Assembly: GCF_900166595.1 (NCBI RefSeq)
Contig: NZ_LT745763.1
Span: 715,315-779,314, forward strand
Length of the DNA stretch: 64,000 nucleotides
Source of the DNA: Virgibacillus dokdonensis
GTDB lineage: Bacteria; Bacillota; Bacilli; Bacillales; Amphibacillaceae
Direction of reading: 5' to 3'
The notes under the pieces are model-generated. The model had not been told where the DNA came from, made no database searches, and saw nothing but the letters and a program-made list of their open reading frames with translations. Below are positions 8,123-18,267 of this stretch, one piece after another. The position numbers and the translations under genes are program-made. Positions within the stretch are counted from its first letter, which is position 1; every line of letters begins with the position of its first letter.

Positions 8123-9007
8123 TTAATTTGTGAAATCTTTTGCCATAGTGACAAACTCACGTACGGCATACGGCAAATATTTATCTTTTTTCCAAATAAG
8201 TGCCAACTCCAGATGAAGCCTTGGTTGTTTGAAAGGAATAGCTTGAACATCGTGATGGAGCAGTTGTTTACAAATTTTACTAGGGAAAAGAGCGATGCCT
8301 AAGTTTGCCTCCACCATTTCTATCATAAAGTCTCGCTGCGAACTTTTACATACTGCATTTGGTGAAAAATCGTAATATTGACAGGCTTCTACAATCCGGT
8401 CATGTAAAGAGAAATCTTGCTGATATAAAATAAATGGTTCATCCTGTAAATCTGGCAATGCAACAGATTTTTCAGAAGCAAGAGGGTGATTGTTTTGGAC
8501 AACGACCATTAAAGGGTCTTTTAACAGGTTTATTGTAGAAAAGTGGTGTTTTTCTACTGGTAGATTACAAATGAGGCCAACATCTAACTCTCCTTCTTTT
8601 ACCCCATGTTGAATTAAATTACTACCCACTTCGTTTAGTTCAATATGAAAGGAGGGATGCGCTGCTTTGTATTGACTAATTAATTTTGAAAAAAAAGTAG
8701 CGCCAATAATGGGAGGGATGCCAATTTTTATTTGTCCTTTTTTTAATTGCACCACGTCATACATTTCCGTTGTTAGATTTTCATAAGCTTCGATAAATTG
8801 TTTGGCGTTCCCTAAAAACGCAGCGCCCGCATCTGTCAGTTCAATCTTTTTTCCACCTCGATAAAATAAAGTAACACCGAGCTGATTTTCTAAATTTTTA
8901 ATTGCTTTACTTAAGGAAGGCTGGGAGATGTGAAGCGTGGAGGCAGCTTTGGTGAAATTTTGTTTATTGGCTACAGCAATGAAATACTCAACTTGACGAA
9001 TGTCCAT
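8123..9007 (-). CDS. LysR family regulator (CidR-like)
   Basis: A 294-aa regulator with an N-terminal winged HTH (FTKAASTLHISQPSLSKAIKNLE) and a periplasmic-binding-type effector domain starting near KKGQIKIGIPPIIG, a phrase shared with CidR/YwbI-type members. I chose ATG 9005-9007 (MDIRQVEYF), the family's usual start, over the longer frame. It is divergent from malate synthase G, with about 150 bases between the starts, so it may control that gene. Ligand unknown. Confidence 0.85.
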   Translation of the reverse strand: MDIRQVEYFIAVANKQNFTKAASTLHISQPSLSKAIKNLENQLGVTLFYRGGKKIELTDAGAAFLGNAKQFIEAYENLTTEMYDVVQLKKGQIKIGIPPIIGATFFSKLISQYKAAHPSFHIELNEVGSNLIQHGVKEGELDVGLICNLPVEKHHFSTINLLKDPLMVVVQNNHPLASEKSVALPDLQDEPFILYQQDFSLHDRIVEACQYYDFSPNAVCKSSQRDFMIEMVEANLGIALFPSKICKQLLHHDVQAIPFKQPRLHLELALIWKKDKYLPYAVREFVTMAKDFTN

Positions 9008-9161
9008 ATAATCCGACCTTCCATTTGTTAAATTCCTGTTTTTCATTATTATACTAAAATCAATAGCTAAAAGGAATAACACTTATGCAAAACGGATATT
9101 TCAATTTTATGATTTTTAACATTACAATAGAGTAAATAAAGGATTACAGAGGGGGATAACA

Positions 9162-11342
9162 TTGACAGCGTATATAACGAAAGGCAATCTGCAAATTGCT
9201 ACAGAACTTTATGAATTTGTTAACAAGGAAGCATTACCAGGCACGGGATTGAATCAAGAGAAGTTTTGGCAAGATTTTGATGAACTCGTTACCGATTTGG
9301 CACCTAAGAACAAAGCATTATTGGTTGAAAGAGAGAAAATGCAACAAAGAATAAATGATTGGCTTCAAACAAATGATTTTGAAGATCAAGAAGCGTATAC
9401 GTCATTTTTAAAGGAGATTGGCTATCTAGAGCCAGAAGTGGATGATTTTACGATTACAACCGAAAATGTGGATGATACGATTACAAAGCAAGCAGGGCCG
9501 CAATTAGTTGTCCCTATTGATAATGAACGTTATGCGCTAAATGCTGCCAATGCGAGATGGGGGTCGCTTTACGACGCATTGTACGGTTCAGATGTGATCT
9601 CTGAAGAAGATGGCGCGGAAAAGGGGGCGTCATATAATCCCATTCGTGGGCAATGGGTAATAGAATTTGGAAAAAAATTTTTAAACGATCATTTCCCACT
9701 GCAAACAGGGTCTCATGCCGAAGTGACTCGGTATTTTGTAAGTGATGGGAATTTGCATATTAGCTTAGAAAATGGTGCAACAACGGCATTAAAACATACG
9801 GCGCAATTTGTTGGTTATCAAGGTGATGTTGCATTACCAACAGCTATTCTTTTCGTTCATAACGGTTTACACGTTGAAGTGCAAATAGATCCGTCGCATC
9901 CAATAGGTAAAACGGATGTTGCTGGGGTAAAAGATATTGTATTAGAAGCAGCGACAACGACAATTATGGACTGTGAGGATTCTGTAGCTGCTGTGGATGC
10001 AGAAGATAAAACGCTTGTTTACCGAAATTGGTTAGGGTTAAATAAAGGTAACTTATCCGCTACATTCACCAAAGATGAAAAAGAAATCACCAGAACGTTG
10101 CATGCTGATCGTACGTATAAAGGTCCAAATGGAGAAGCGATTACATTGTCTGGACGAGTGCTGATGTTTGTGCGAAATGTAGGGCACTTAATGACAACGA
10201 ATGTGATTCTCACGAAAAACGGAGAGGAAATTCCTGAGGGGATCATGGATGGTGTGTTCACTTCACTTATGGCAAAACACGATTTATTAGGAAGCGGGCG
10301 TTATCGAAATTCACAAGAAGGCTCGATTTATATTGTAAAGCCAAAAATGCATGGCTCAAAAGAAGTTGCATTTGCGAATGAATTGTTTCATCGAATTGAA
10401 GATATGTTAGATTTAGAACGATATACGATTAAAATCGGGGTTATGGATGAAGAACGAAGAACATCATTAAATTTAAAAAACTGTATTTATCAAGTAAAAG
10501 AACGCGTCGTATTTATTAATACGGGATTTTTAGATCGAACAGGTGATGAAATTCATACATCTATGGAAGCCGGTCCAATGATTCGTAAAGGGGAAATGAA
10601 GACATCGGCTTGGTTACAGGCATACGAAAAAAATAATGTGCAAACAGGGCTGCAAGCAGGGTTACAAGGGAAGGCGCAAATTGGTAAAGGAATGTGGGCG
10701 ATGCCAGATTTAATGGCTGATATGCTTAAACAAAAAATTAGTCACCTTACAGCAGGTGGGAATACGGCTTGGGTACCGTCGCCAACAGCAGCGACATTAC
10801 ATGCATTGCATTATCATGAAGTGGACGTAAAAGCAGTTCAAGATCAGCTTGCCAAAGAGAAGCAAAGTTATCAGACTGATATGTTGCAAGTGCCAATTGC
10901 TAAGCAACCAAATTGGTCGCATGAGGAAATACAAAATGAGTTAGATAATAGCTGTCAAACATTGCTTGGCTATGTCGTTCGTTGGGTGGACCAAGGCGTA
11001 GGATGCTCGAAAGTTCCTGATATTCACCATATTGGTTTAATGGAGGATCGAGCAACGTTACGAATTTCCAGTCAAATGTTAGCTAATTGGTTGTATCATG
11101 GTGTTTGCACAGAAGAACAAATGATGGATTCCTTAAAAAGAATGGCAAAAATGGTAGATAAACAAAACGAAGGTGATAAAAATTATCGTTCGATGGCCCA
11201 GAATTTCGATCGTTCGATTGCCTTTCAAGCAGCTTGTGACCTTATATTTAAAGGAAAAGAACAGCCTAATGGATACACCGAGCCTATTTTGCACCGCAGA
11301 CGTCTTGAAGTGAAACAAAACGAATTACTATCAAAACAATAA
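9162..11342 (+). CDS. glcB: Malate synthase G
   Basis: A 726-aa malate synthase of the long G isoform. It condenses glyoxylate with acetyl-CoA to malate. The family block [18 protein letters not shown] lies near residue 270, and [22 protein letters not shown] and [13 protein letters not shown] follow in the usual order. The start is TTG 9162 behind AGAGGGGG. No isocitrate lyase gene is nearby, so the glyoxylate probably comes from glycolate through GlcDF, encoded about 25 kb downstream. The divergent LysR gene is the obvious candidate regulator. Confidence 0.95.
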   Translation: MTAYITKGNLQIATELYEFVNKEALPGTGLNQEKFWQDFDELVTDLAPKNKALLVEREKMQQRINDWLQTNDFEDQEAYTSFLKEIGYLEPEVDDFTITTENVDDTITKQAGPQLVVPIDNERYALNAANARWGSLYDALYGSDVISEEDGAEKGASYNPIRGQWVIEFGKKFLNDHFPLQTGSHAEVTRYFVSDGNLHISLENGATTALKHTAQFVGYQGDVALPTAILFVHNGLHVEVQIDPSHPIGKTDVAGVKDIVLEAATTTIMDCEDSVAAVDAEDKTLVYRNWLGLNKGNLSATFTKDEKEITRTLHADRTYKGPNGEAITLSGRVLMFVRNVGHLMTTNVILTKNGEEIPEGIMDGVFTSLMAKHDLLGSGRYRNSQEGSIYIVKPKMHGSKEVAFANELFHRIEDMLDLERYTIKIGVMDEERRTSLNLKNCIYQVKERVVFINTGFLDRTGDEIHTSMEAGPMIRKGEMKTSAWLQAYEKNNVQTGLQAGLQGKAQIGKGMWAMPDLMADMLKQKISHLTAGGNTAWVPSPTAATLHALHYHEVDVKAVQDQLAKEKQSYQTDMLQVPIAKQPNWSHEEIQNELDNSCQTLLGYVVRWVDQGVGCSKVPDIHHIGLMEDRATLRISSQMLANWLYHGVCTEEQMMDSLKRMAKMVDKQNEGDKNYRSMAQNFDRSIAFQAACDLIFKGKEQPNGYTEPILHRRRLEVKQNELLSKQ

Positions 11343-11363
11343 AGAAAAGGTTTTCATAAAGGG

Positions 11364-11394
11364 AGGAAAGGTGAATTTTTATCTTTCCTTTTTT
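11364..11394 (+). terminator. Terminator of malate synthase G
   Basis: AGGAAAG / CTTTCCT stem with a 12-base loop followed by TTTTT, about 20 bases after the stop. Confidence 0.75.
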
Positions 11395-11640
11395 CATGGT
11401 CTAGGAAATTATAAAATTTTGCAGCTGTGGATAAACTTACTAAGTTATTTAGCCACGTCCGGCTCCAGCGCCCAGCAACTAGGCGACTTCACGAATCGCC
11501 CTACGATAAGTCATCATTGGTTCGTGCAACACCGTCTCACCATGATTCCTAAAACTTTAGTTGCTTCGTTCCACTCGCTACGTTGCTAACCGGGCGCCCC
11601 GAGCCTTTGTTCCTATTTTAAACGGTTTATCGTATAAGTA
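11395..11640 (+). repeat. Dispersed repeat, A head with module B
   Basis: Begins right after the glcB terminator with tctaggaaattataaaattt, then module B (cgtccggctccagcgcccag, cttcacgaatcgccctacga, ttccactcgctacgttgcta, cgccccgagcctttgttc), then an A-type tail (ggtttatcgtataagtaaa). Its start is almost identical to the sequence after the group II intron at 51884. Confidence 0.8.
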
Positions 11641-11694
11641 AAAGCATCCCCTTTTCTAACTATAGAAAATTGGCTGGGAATGAAAGAACTGCAT

Positions 11695-12267
11695 CTACGT
11701 ATTTTTTCTTGCAGGAATTTTTTCGTAGCCTTGAATATGGAATAACCAATAAGAGGCAAAGAATAGAAATAGAAAGATAAAAAAGTCATAAAATGTGGAC
11801 CAGTTTTTTGGATTGTAAAAATCTAATGCGTTGAAAAGGTTCATTCCTCCAAAAGCCGCAATAGCCGCAAAGATACTCCCTTTAATAAGGGCATTCGCTT
11901 TTGGTTTGATTTGCAACACAAACATAACAGCAACAGGAGCTAAAGCTAAATGATAAGGGAGAAAAAGAATCGGTGAGACGGGTGAAAATTTCATAGGATA
12001 AGACCATAATCCATAAGATAATGAGACTAAATCAATTATTAAAGATAGCGCAATGGTTAGAAAGGCGCAACCTAATAAACGTCCTGTGCTATGTTTAGTT
12101 CTAAATATAACCCAAAGTATCCAGGGAACGACAAATAAAATAATGCCTAGCCACCACTGCCATGAGAATAGAAAAGCTTGGAACACGGCATCTGTAATTA
12201 TTCGATTAATTTCAATTAATTTTGCTGCTGCTGCATCTGATTGTACTAAACCCTCTTTGACTGTCAT
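11695..12267 (-). CDS. CBO0543-type membrane protein
   Basis: A 190-aa protein with about five membrane helices. The order W-W...VPWILWVIF, IIDLVSLSYGLWSYP and PYHLALAPVAVMFVLQ follows the CBO0543 family of Bacillales/clostridial membrane proteins, as I remember it. Two more members occur at 56.9-58.1 kb. AAGGAG precedes the ATG. The gene stands alone between a repeat and the MFS gene. Function unknown. Confidence 0.65.
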   Translation of the reverse strand: MTVKEGLVQSDAAAAKLIEINRIITDAVFQAFLFSWQWWLGIILFVVPWILWVIFRTKHSTGRLLGCAFLTIALSLIIDLVSLSYGLWSYPMKFSPVSPILFLPYHLALAPVAVMFVLQIKPKANALIKGSIFAAIAAFGGMNLFNALDFYNPKNWSTFYDFFIFLFLFFASYWLFHIQGYEKIPARKNT

Positions 12268-12392
12268 AGAATGCTCCTTATCATTTAAGCTGTTTTTATT
12301 ATTTGCTTATAGAAAAAAAATATGTATGGGGAAGGAGAAGAGTCTCTTTTAATCAAGACTCCCAACTATCTCCAGCTGATTAAAGATTCGTT

Positions 12393-13613
12393 TTATCCGC
12401 TTTCTGCAATAATAGCTTCTTCTCCACGAATAAAAAACCATACAAAAAAAACCAACAAAAAACTAACGATACCCATGGTTATATAACTGAAATGAATATA
12501 GTGGCGCATTGCTAAAGATATAACTGGGGGACCTAAAGCGACACCGATAAAACGTGAAGAACTATAGAAAGCCGTGATCGTTCCTCGTTCTTCTTTATCA
12601 ATTCCTTGGGTAATCAGTGCGTCTAATGTAGGCAGTACAGCGCCAATAGCAATTCCTAAAATAGAAGAAACACTTAACAATAGATACAAGTTATTACTTG
12701 AAAAGCCAATGAACACGACAGTTACTGCGACAATAGGCAAACTAATTAATAACACACGTTTCATCGTTGCTAAATCACCCTTTATTTTCCGACCAGTAAT
12801 AAACGATGCGAGGCAAAGTCCAAACAATGGAATAGCTAATACCAACCCTTTTGTCACTCCAAATAGCTGATGCTGTTTTTCAAAGATATCAGAGAGAAAA
12901 AACAAAACACCGAATAGTATAAGCATGAAATGAATTCCAATTAAAAAAACGGTATATAGCCATTTACCTTCTGTTTTAAAGGTGTTTTTTGTTCTCTGGA
13001 TAAATTTTCGCAGAGGTTCTACTTCGTCTGCTTGTTTTGGTACTTTAATAAAAAAATAAATGAGCACAGTAGAAATAATACTAAAAACAGAAATAGAGAA
13101 AAAAGGTATATACCATAAAAAAGCGGCAAATAGTGCGCCGAGTATAGGGCTTAGTACTTTTCCGAGCGTGTTAGATGTTTCAACAATACCTAAGCAAGCG
13201 CTTGTTTTCTCATCATCGCCTTTAAATAAATCTCCTACTAAAGGCAGTACAATAGGGAAGGCCCCGGCTGCTCCTATGCCTTGGAGAATACGACCAATAA
13301 TAATCCATGTGAAAGGTTCTGTTAGTTTCCACGAGGCAAAACCGGCAATTAAACCACCAATAAAAGCGAAAATTAAGCTGATTAAAATAACGATTTTTCT
13401 ACTGTAGCGATCCGATAAATAGCCTGCTACTGGAATAAGAAAAATGGCAGCTATCGAGTAGCTTGTTATGACCATACTTGATTGAAAGGAGGTAATACCT
13501 ACTTCTTTTTCAAAAATTGGCAGTACAGGGATAAGCATTGAATTTCCTAGTGTCATTACAAGTGGTATGGAGGCAATGCTAATAATACTCCATGTTTTAG
13601 GTTGGTTTGTCAT
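12393..13613 (-). CDS. MFS transporter, drug-efflux type
   Basis: About 406 aa with 12 hydrophobic segments. The major facilitator motif A is seen as GYLSDRYSRK after TM2, and GRILQGIGAAGAFPIV in TM4-5 resembles the antiporter motif of 12-TM drug exporters. I prefer the second ATG (13613, MTNQPKTW) because GGAG lies about nine bases before it; the ATG five codons earlier is possible. The substrate cannot be predicted. Confidence 0.85.
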   Translation of the reverse strand: MTNQPKTWSIISIASIPLVMTLGNSMLIPVLPIFEKEVGITSFQSSMVITSYSIAAIFLIPVAGYLSDRYSRKIVILISLIFAFIGGLIAGFASWKLTEPFTWIIIGRILQGIGAAGAFPIVLPLVGDLFKGDDEKTSACLGIVETSNTLGKVLSPILGALFAAFLWYIPFFSISVFSIISTVLIYFFIKVPKQADEVEPLRKFIQRTKNTFKTEGKWLYTVFLIGIHFMLILFGVLFFLSDIFEKQHQLFGVTKGLVLAIPLFGLCLASFITGRKIKGDLATMKRVLLISLPIVAVTVVFIGFSSNNLYLLLSVSSILGIAIGAVLPTLDALITQGIDKEERGTITAFYSSSRFIGVALGPPVISLAMRHYIHFSYITMGIVSFLLVFFVWFFIRGEEAIIAESG

Positions 13614-13773
13614 GATTACATGCTCCATTCATTGCACTTTTTCTCTTATCATGCCAAAAGCAAATTTTCTTATACAGAAAATACGTTGGAGCATATAGGT
13701 TATAAATCTTTCTAGAAATTGTTTCTAAAGTTGATGAAGTATAGAGAAGAGGGAGGAGAGTAAATAATTGTAG

Positions 13774-13812
13774 AGGCTTTTATCCCAAAAACAATGAATG
13801 GAATAAAAGCCT
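13774..13812. terminator. Probable terminator hairpin
   Basis: AGGCTTTTAT / ATAAAAGCCT, a perfect 10-bp stem with a 19-base loop. It may end the macro-domain gene transcript (minus strand), reading through the repeat between. The tail is weak. Confidence 0.45.
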
Positions 13813-13844
13813 GTTGTCTAGAAAATTAGAAAAAAGTCACTTCC

Positions 13845-14062
13845 GGCCCCATTATCCAGCAACTAGGCGGAATCACGAAATCGCTCTACGATAAGTCATC
13901 ATCGGTTCGTCGCTAAGAGGAAGGCTGACTAAAAACGGGCTTTCCCCCTGATGTCGGCATCCCCCTATTTTAGTGGCATGATTCCATTAAATTCGTTGAT
14001 TCGTTCCAGTCGCTACGTTGCTAAACGGGCTCCCTGTGCCCTTTGTTCATACTTAGCTTATG
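13845..14062 (+). repeat. Dispersed repeat, module B
   Basis: Module B with attatccagcaactaggcgg, ctctacgataagtcatcatc, gactaaaaacgggctttccc, cccctattttagtggcatga, gctacgttgctaaacgggct and ccctttgttc. It lies just past the stop of the macro-domain gene. The A module is missing or too diverged to see. Confidence 0.75.
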
Positions 14063-14071
14063 CTCGAATAG

Positions 14072-14629
14072 CTAAAGGGAATCAGTTATATTTTTCAAAG
14101 CAGATTGATAAACACGAAAGTCAGCTTCGGAAAAGAGAACCATTTTAACTTGACCAAATGTAGCTGTCTGCAAATAGTTCGTAATTGCTCTTATAGCTAT
14201 TTCTGCTGCTGCTTTAATAGGAAAACGATATACACCAGTAGAAATAGATGGAAATGCAATGCTTGATAGATCAAGTTCTTTAGCAAGTTTGAGTGCTTGC
14301 CGGTAGCAGCTTGCTAACTGCTTGTCTTGATTTGGATGATGGGCATTCCAAATGGGTCCTACCGTATGGATTACATAGCTTGCAGGTAAATTATACCCAG
14401 CAGTTATGACAGCTTCTCCAGTTCCTAAAGGCTCGCCTTTTAGCTGTTCTTTACGGATCTTTCGACAAGCTTGCAATAATTCTGGTCCTGCTGCTTGATG
14501 AATTGCTCCATCAACACCACCGCCACCCATCAGCGAGCCATTTGCTGCATTAACGATTGCTTCTGTTTCTTCTTTCGTTATATCTCCAATGGTTAGCTCC
14601 AACCTATTTTCACCGATTATGATGTGCAA
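14072..14629 (-). CDS. Macro-domain O-acetyl-ADP-ribose deacetylase
   Basis: A 185-aa single macro domain. It should bind ADP-ribose and hydrolyse O-acetyl-ADP-ribose or reverse ADP-ribosylation. Key motifs: GDIT near residue 15, AIVNAANGSLMGGGGVDGAIH (Asn and the Gly-rich loop), YVIHTVGP, and FPSISTGVYRFP for the phosphate loop. I chose TTG 14629 because AAGGAGGGAG stands eight bases before it and the domain starts there; the frame extends 22 codons further without family likeness. No partner ADP-ribosyltransferase or sirtuin gene is adjacent. Confidence 0.9.
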   Translation of the reverse strand: MHIIIGENRLELTIGDITKEETEAIVNAANGSLMGGGGVDGAIHQAAGPELLQACRKIRKEQLKGEPLGTGEAVITAGYNLPASYVIHTVGPIWNAHHPNQDKQLASCYRQALKLAKELDLSSIAFPSISTGVYRFPIKAAAEIAIRAITNYLQTATFGQVKMVLFSEADFRVYQSALKNITDSL

Positions 14630-14813
14630 CCCAACTCCCTCCTTTAAATAGAGAACTTCCACTTTTATTTTGGTTGAAAAAGACGGTATTGTCACCTAAG
14701 TGATCGCTTCATTTACATGATAAGTAAGTATAAGTAGATGAAGGCGTTTCATCGCCATAGCGACTTCGCGATGGCCATAGTTTTTCAAATTATAAAGCGT
14801 TGACAATAAACTA

Positions 14814-16157
14814 TTACACGAAAATGTTTAATAGTAAGATGAAGATAAGACCACTTATAGAGATAACAGTTTCTAACATCGTCCACGTTAAAAATGTTTC
14901 TTTTATTGTTAAACCAAAGGACTCTTTAATAATCCAAAAGCCAGTATCATTGACATGTGATGCGATAAGACTACCAGCTCCTGTAGCTAATACCATTAGT
15001 GCCAAATTAACATCTGACCCTGCCATTAAAGGAATAACTAGCCCTGCTGTCGTTAATGCTGCGACGGTAGCTGACCCCTGAGCAATTCTTAAGACTGCTG
15101 CAATTAACCAAGCTAAAATAATAGGCGAGATGGAACTACCGTCAAATAAAACAGCAACATAATCGCCAACGCCACCATCAATTAAAACTTGTTTTAGAGC
15201 TCCACCTGCACCAATAATTAATAGCATCATCGCAATAGAGCGTATAGAACTTTCTGCAGCGCTCATTAGCTCTTTCATGGGAATATTACGTGCTAATCCC
15301 ATCGTATAGATGGCTAATAAGACAGACAAAAGCATCACGGTCGTCGGCGAACCAAGCATTGAGAAAAAATCAAATATAAAACCTGATTTATCGCCTTGAA
15401 ATAAAGAGATTATGGTAGATAGCATCATTAATAAAACTGGAAATAAAGCTGTAAATGCGCTAATACCAAACCCTGGTGTTTCTTCTAATTTAAATTGCTT
15501 CGCTTCTCCAATTTCTGCTAGGCTACCGCTTTCTAATTTATCAAAAGCAGAAGGAGCCCATTTTTTTGCAAATCTAGCAAAAAACGGTCCGGAAATGAAT
15601 GTAGTTGGTATAGCGACAATGATTCCATAAAGTAAAACCATGCCTATATTTGCATTATATTCTTGTGCAATGACGGTTGGTCCCGGATGTGGTGGTAAAA
15701 AACCATGTGTGACAGACAATGCTGCCACCATTGGTAGACCAAGAGATAAGAAAGAAACCTTTGTTTGCTTGGCAATTTGATACACAATCGGAATAAGCAA
15801 TACTAATCCCACTTCGAAAAATAATGCTATACCAAGAATGAAAGAAGCAATAACGACTGCCCATTGAATTTGTTTTTCGCCAAATTTTTCAATGAGTGTA
15901 ATAGCAATCCGTTGGGCACCGCCTGCATTGGCTATTAACTTACCAAGTATTGCGCCTAATCCAAATACAAATGCGATACTTCCTAGCGTTCCTCCCATCC
16001 CGCTTTCAATAGATGCAACAATGTTTTTAAGAGGCATTCCTAGAGATAAGGCAATCAAAAAAGCAACGATAATTAAAGAGATAAAGGTATGTATATTCCA
16101 TTTCATAATCAGTATCAGTAGTACGATAATTCCTAAAGCGACAATAAATAATGGCAT
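14814..16157 (-). CDS. gntP: Gluconate:H+ symporter, GntP family
   Basis: A 447-aa permease with about 12 membrane helices. GntP-family motifs are visible: GFLPPHPGPTVIAQ in the centre, GIALFFEVGLVLLIPI before it, and RIAQGSATVAALTTAGL near the end. It lies about 50 bases after gntR on the same strand. With that regulator and operator, gluconate is the likely substrate. No gluconate kinase (gntK) or 6-phosphogluconate dehydrogenase (gntZ) follows, unlike the B. subtilis gntRKPZ operon. Confidence 0.92.
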   Translation of the reverse strand: MPLFIVALGIIVLLILIMKWNIHTFISLIIVAFLIALSLGMPLKNIVASIESGMGGTLGSIAFVFGLGAILGKLIANAGGAQRIAITLIEKFGEKQIQWAVVIASFILGIALFFEVGLVLLIPIVYQIAKQTKVSFLSLGLPMVAALSVTHGFLPPHPGPTVIAQEYNANIGMVLLYGIIVAIPTTFISGPFFARFAKKWAPSAFDKLESGSLAEIGEAKQFKLEETPGFGISAFTALFPVLLMMLSTIISLFQGDKSGFIFDFFSMLGSPTTVMLLSVLLAIYTMGLARNIPMKELMSAAESSIRSIAMMLLIIGAGGALKQVLIDGGVGDYVAVLFDGSSISPIILAWLIAAVLRIAQGSATVAALTTAGLVIPLMAGSDVNLALMVLATGAGSLIASHVNDTGFWIIKESFGLTIKETFLTWTMLETVISISGLIFILLLNIFV

Positions 16158-16209
16158 AGATTTCTCCTTCTTTCTAGTTTAGTATAGGTATCTTCAAGTT
16201 TGCAGGAGA

Positions 16210-16893
16210 TTAATGATGATGTTTTCTTTCTTTTTCAAGCATATGGTGCGTGTTAAAATTGTTTTCAATGGCTTTGGAAATAGAAACTTTATCCTTATCT
16301 TGAATCGATTTCAGCATGAGTTTATGATTTTGCACAATTCTATCAGCATCCTTTGGGGCGTCTTTAAACCTTCGCCTCATTGACAATAAAATAAAGCTTT
16401 CCATAGTTGGACGCATTTTTGACCACATTAGTAATATTCTCTTATGATTGATACATCGAACGATTGTTTCATGGAAATCCAAATCGTGAGCAGTTAAACT
16501 TTCAGCATCTTTAAATTTAACTGCAATATACATCATGTCGATAATTTTAATTAACTGTTGTTGGAGAGCATCCGTATCCAACTGAATGATGCGTTCAAGC
16601 ACAAATTGTTCCATCATTTTTCTTATATCATAAAGCTCTTCAATGTCTTTATCTGAAAAGTCTAAGATGACAGCCCCCATCTTTTCAAGTTGAATGAAAC
16701 CTTCAGAAGCGAGAATTTTTAGAGCTTCTCGTACAGGAGACCGGCTCGTATCAAATTGTTTAGCAAGCTTATTTTCAGAAATTATGGTATCGCTTTCAAT
16801 TTTCTTGGAAATAATTTGCATGCGAACTTCGGCGGCTATTTTCTCTCCCGTTGACAAGTTATGTAACCATTGCTCTGGATAAAGCGCATTCAT
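16210..16893 (-). CDS. gntR: Gluconate operon repressor, GntR
   Basis: A 227-aa regulator with an N-terminal winged HTH (ENKLAKQFDTSRSPVREALKIL) and a C-terminal FCD effector domain with metal-type residues (DLDFHETIV, NHKLML). It resembles B. subtilis GntR along its length, e.g. LYPEQWL, ASEGFIQLEKMGAV and MESFILLSMR. I start at ATG 16893, six bases after AAGGAGG; ATG 16899 abuts the ribosome site. It should repress its own promoter through the palindrome at 16912-16951, with gluconate as inducer. Confidence 0.93.
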   Translation of the reverse strand: MNALYPEQWLHNLSTGEKIAAEVRMQIISKKIESDTIISENKLAKQFDTSRSPVREALKILASEGFIQLEKMGAVILDFSDKDIEELYDIRKMMEQFVLERIIQLDTDALQQQLIKIIDMMYIAVKFKDAESLTAHDLDFHETIVRCINHKRILLMWSKMRPTMESFILLSMRRRFKDAPKDADRIVQNHKLMLKSIQDKDKVSISKAIENNFNTHHMLEKERKHHH

Positions 16894-16911
16894 TTTCATC
16901 CTCCTTATACG

Positions 16912-16951
16912 CGTTTGATAGTATACTTGTATACAAGTATACTATCAAACG
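16912..16951. promoter_or_regulatory. GntR operator, 40-bp perfect palindrome
   Basis: The sequence is self-complementary from 16912 to 16951. Its core ATACTTGTATACAAGTAT (16923-16940) is the operator known for B. subtilis GntR. It overlaps the -10 region and the presumed transcription start of gntR, about 20 bases before the ATG. Confidence 0.9.
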
Positions 16952-16968
16952 TGCTCTGTATATGTAAA
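16939..16968 (-). promoter_or_regulatory. gntRP promoter
   Basis: On the minus strand TTTACA (16963-16968), an 18-base spacer and TAGTAT (16939-16944). The -10 lies within the operator palindrome, which fits repression by blocking RNA polymerase. Confidence 0.55.
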
Positions 16969-17030
16969 GGCTTTAATATCGTATTCTTAAAGAGACAGGA
17001 TCATTTGTAACGATTAATCAATTCCAACAC

Positions 17031-17079
17031 AAAAAAGTAATCCCCCCTGCCGGCCAAGTAGGAAGTAGATTACTTTTTA
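17031..17079. terminator. Bidirectional terminator
   Basis: AAAAAAGTAATC / GATTACTTTTT with A and T runs on the two sides, downstream of the LysR gene (minus). A weak module A-like start (cacactataaaaaagtaca) follows at about 17083. Confidence 0.65.
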
Positions 17080-17248
17080 CTTCACACTATAAAAAAGTAC
17101 AGAATTTTTAGGGTTTATATAGTGTCTCATCGCTGTGTGGGGTTTTGCATGCAAAATCCACTTTGTATCTAAAATGTTTTTAAAGCTTTCACACGTTCTA
17201 ATTCTAAATCATGTTCTTTGTGTTTTTAACCCCCGATTCAACTAGTTT

Positions 17249-18118
17249 CTATAATGCTTTCACATCAAGTGTTTCAATAAACTGGACGAATGCTTTTACA
17301 ATGTTGAGCTTTAACGTTTCTTCATGATAGTACATCCAAGTTTTTCTGGTCACGGATTCACCCGACGGTAAATGAATTGGTTTAATGAATAAATCGGTGT
17401 GCGGACGAACGACAAGATTGGCTATAACGGCATAACCAAGTCCATTAATGACCATCTCTTTACATGTTTCAACTTGATTGACTTGAATATTAATATTTGG
17501 ATTTTGTTTATAGGTGCTATACCACCATTGATCGACAATACTTCTCATTTTCTCATCTGTATGGTAATCAATACGAGGTAAATGAGGAAGGTCCTCCCAT
17601 TGGAAATCCCACGGAGAAGCAATACAAATCTCTTCTTCATATAGTAAATGTTTATTTTCATTCCAAATATAATCACCTTTGATAAATCCAATATGTACAT
17701 CATGATTTAAAATAAGGCGGTGCATTTCACTACTCCATCCTGTGACTACCTGAAATTCTACATCTGGGTAACTTTGCTTAAATAAACGTAATAATTTCGG
17801 CATTTTATTCAATGCGAAAAAATTTGATACGCCGACTCGAATCGTGCCAGCAAACTGATCTTTCATATTATGAAGCTGTTCTTCAATCCTTCTTTGTTCA
17901 TACAGCATTTTTTGTGCGTGAAGAGCCAACTGTTCTCCTTCTGGTGTAAACGTAATCCCTCTCTGTTTACGTATGATAAGCTGGACATCATAATATGTTT
18001 CCATTTTTTTTAAACGAGATGTTAAGGTTGGTTGAGATAAAAACAGCCGTTGTGCAGCTTGTGTAATATTTTCCGTCCGATATAATTCCGCCAACATTTC
18101 CCAATCTTCCGTTCTCAT
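17249..18118 (-). CDS. LysR family regulator beside the methylcitrate genes
   Basis: A 289-aa LysR protein: HTH with ITQAAQRLFLSQPTLTSRLKKME at residues 18-40, then an effector-binding domain beginning near GTIRVGVSNFFAL. It is divergent from the methylcitrate synthase gene with 149 bases between the starts, so control of the prp/mmg genes is likely. This differs from sigma-54 PrpR control in enterobacteria and sigma-E control of mmg in B. subtilis. The effector is unknown; 2-methylcitrate is an untested candidate. Confidence 0.85.
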   Translation of the reverse strand: MRTEDWEMLAELYRTENITQAAQRLFLSQPTLTSRLKKMETYYDVQLIIRKQRGITFTPEGEQLALHAQKMLYEQRRIEEQLHNMKDQFAGTIRVGVSNFFALNKMPKLLRLFKQSYPDVEFQVVTGWSSEMHRLILNHDVHIGFIKGDYIWNENKHLLYEEEICIASPWDFQWEDLPHLPRIDYHTDEKMRSIVDQWWYSTYKQNPNINIQVNQVETCKEMVINGLGYAVIANLVVRPHTDLFIKPIHLPSGESVTRKTWMYYHEETLKLNIVKAFVQFIETLDVKAL

Positions 18119-18267
18119 TAAAAAACACCCCGTTTTCTTGTGTTTTGATATTGAAAAAATTTATGTCTAGTAATTAAAATTATATATTTTCCTAATCTTC
18201 AATTCAATTCTATAATATAAATAGAGAAAATAAAGAAAATTAACGAATAATTTTAAGGAGGATGTTT

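Noticed and set aside
16912..16951. Transcription terminator
   Set aside because: The palindrome is long but lies upstream of gntR over its promoter, is AT-rich, and contains the known GntR operator.
17160..17235. Minus-strand residues resembling a protein tail (KEHDLELERVKALK) between the terminator and the LysR gene
   Set aside because: Too short, no start and an in-frame stop just upstream; could be a gene relic but no family could be assigned.
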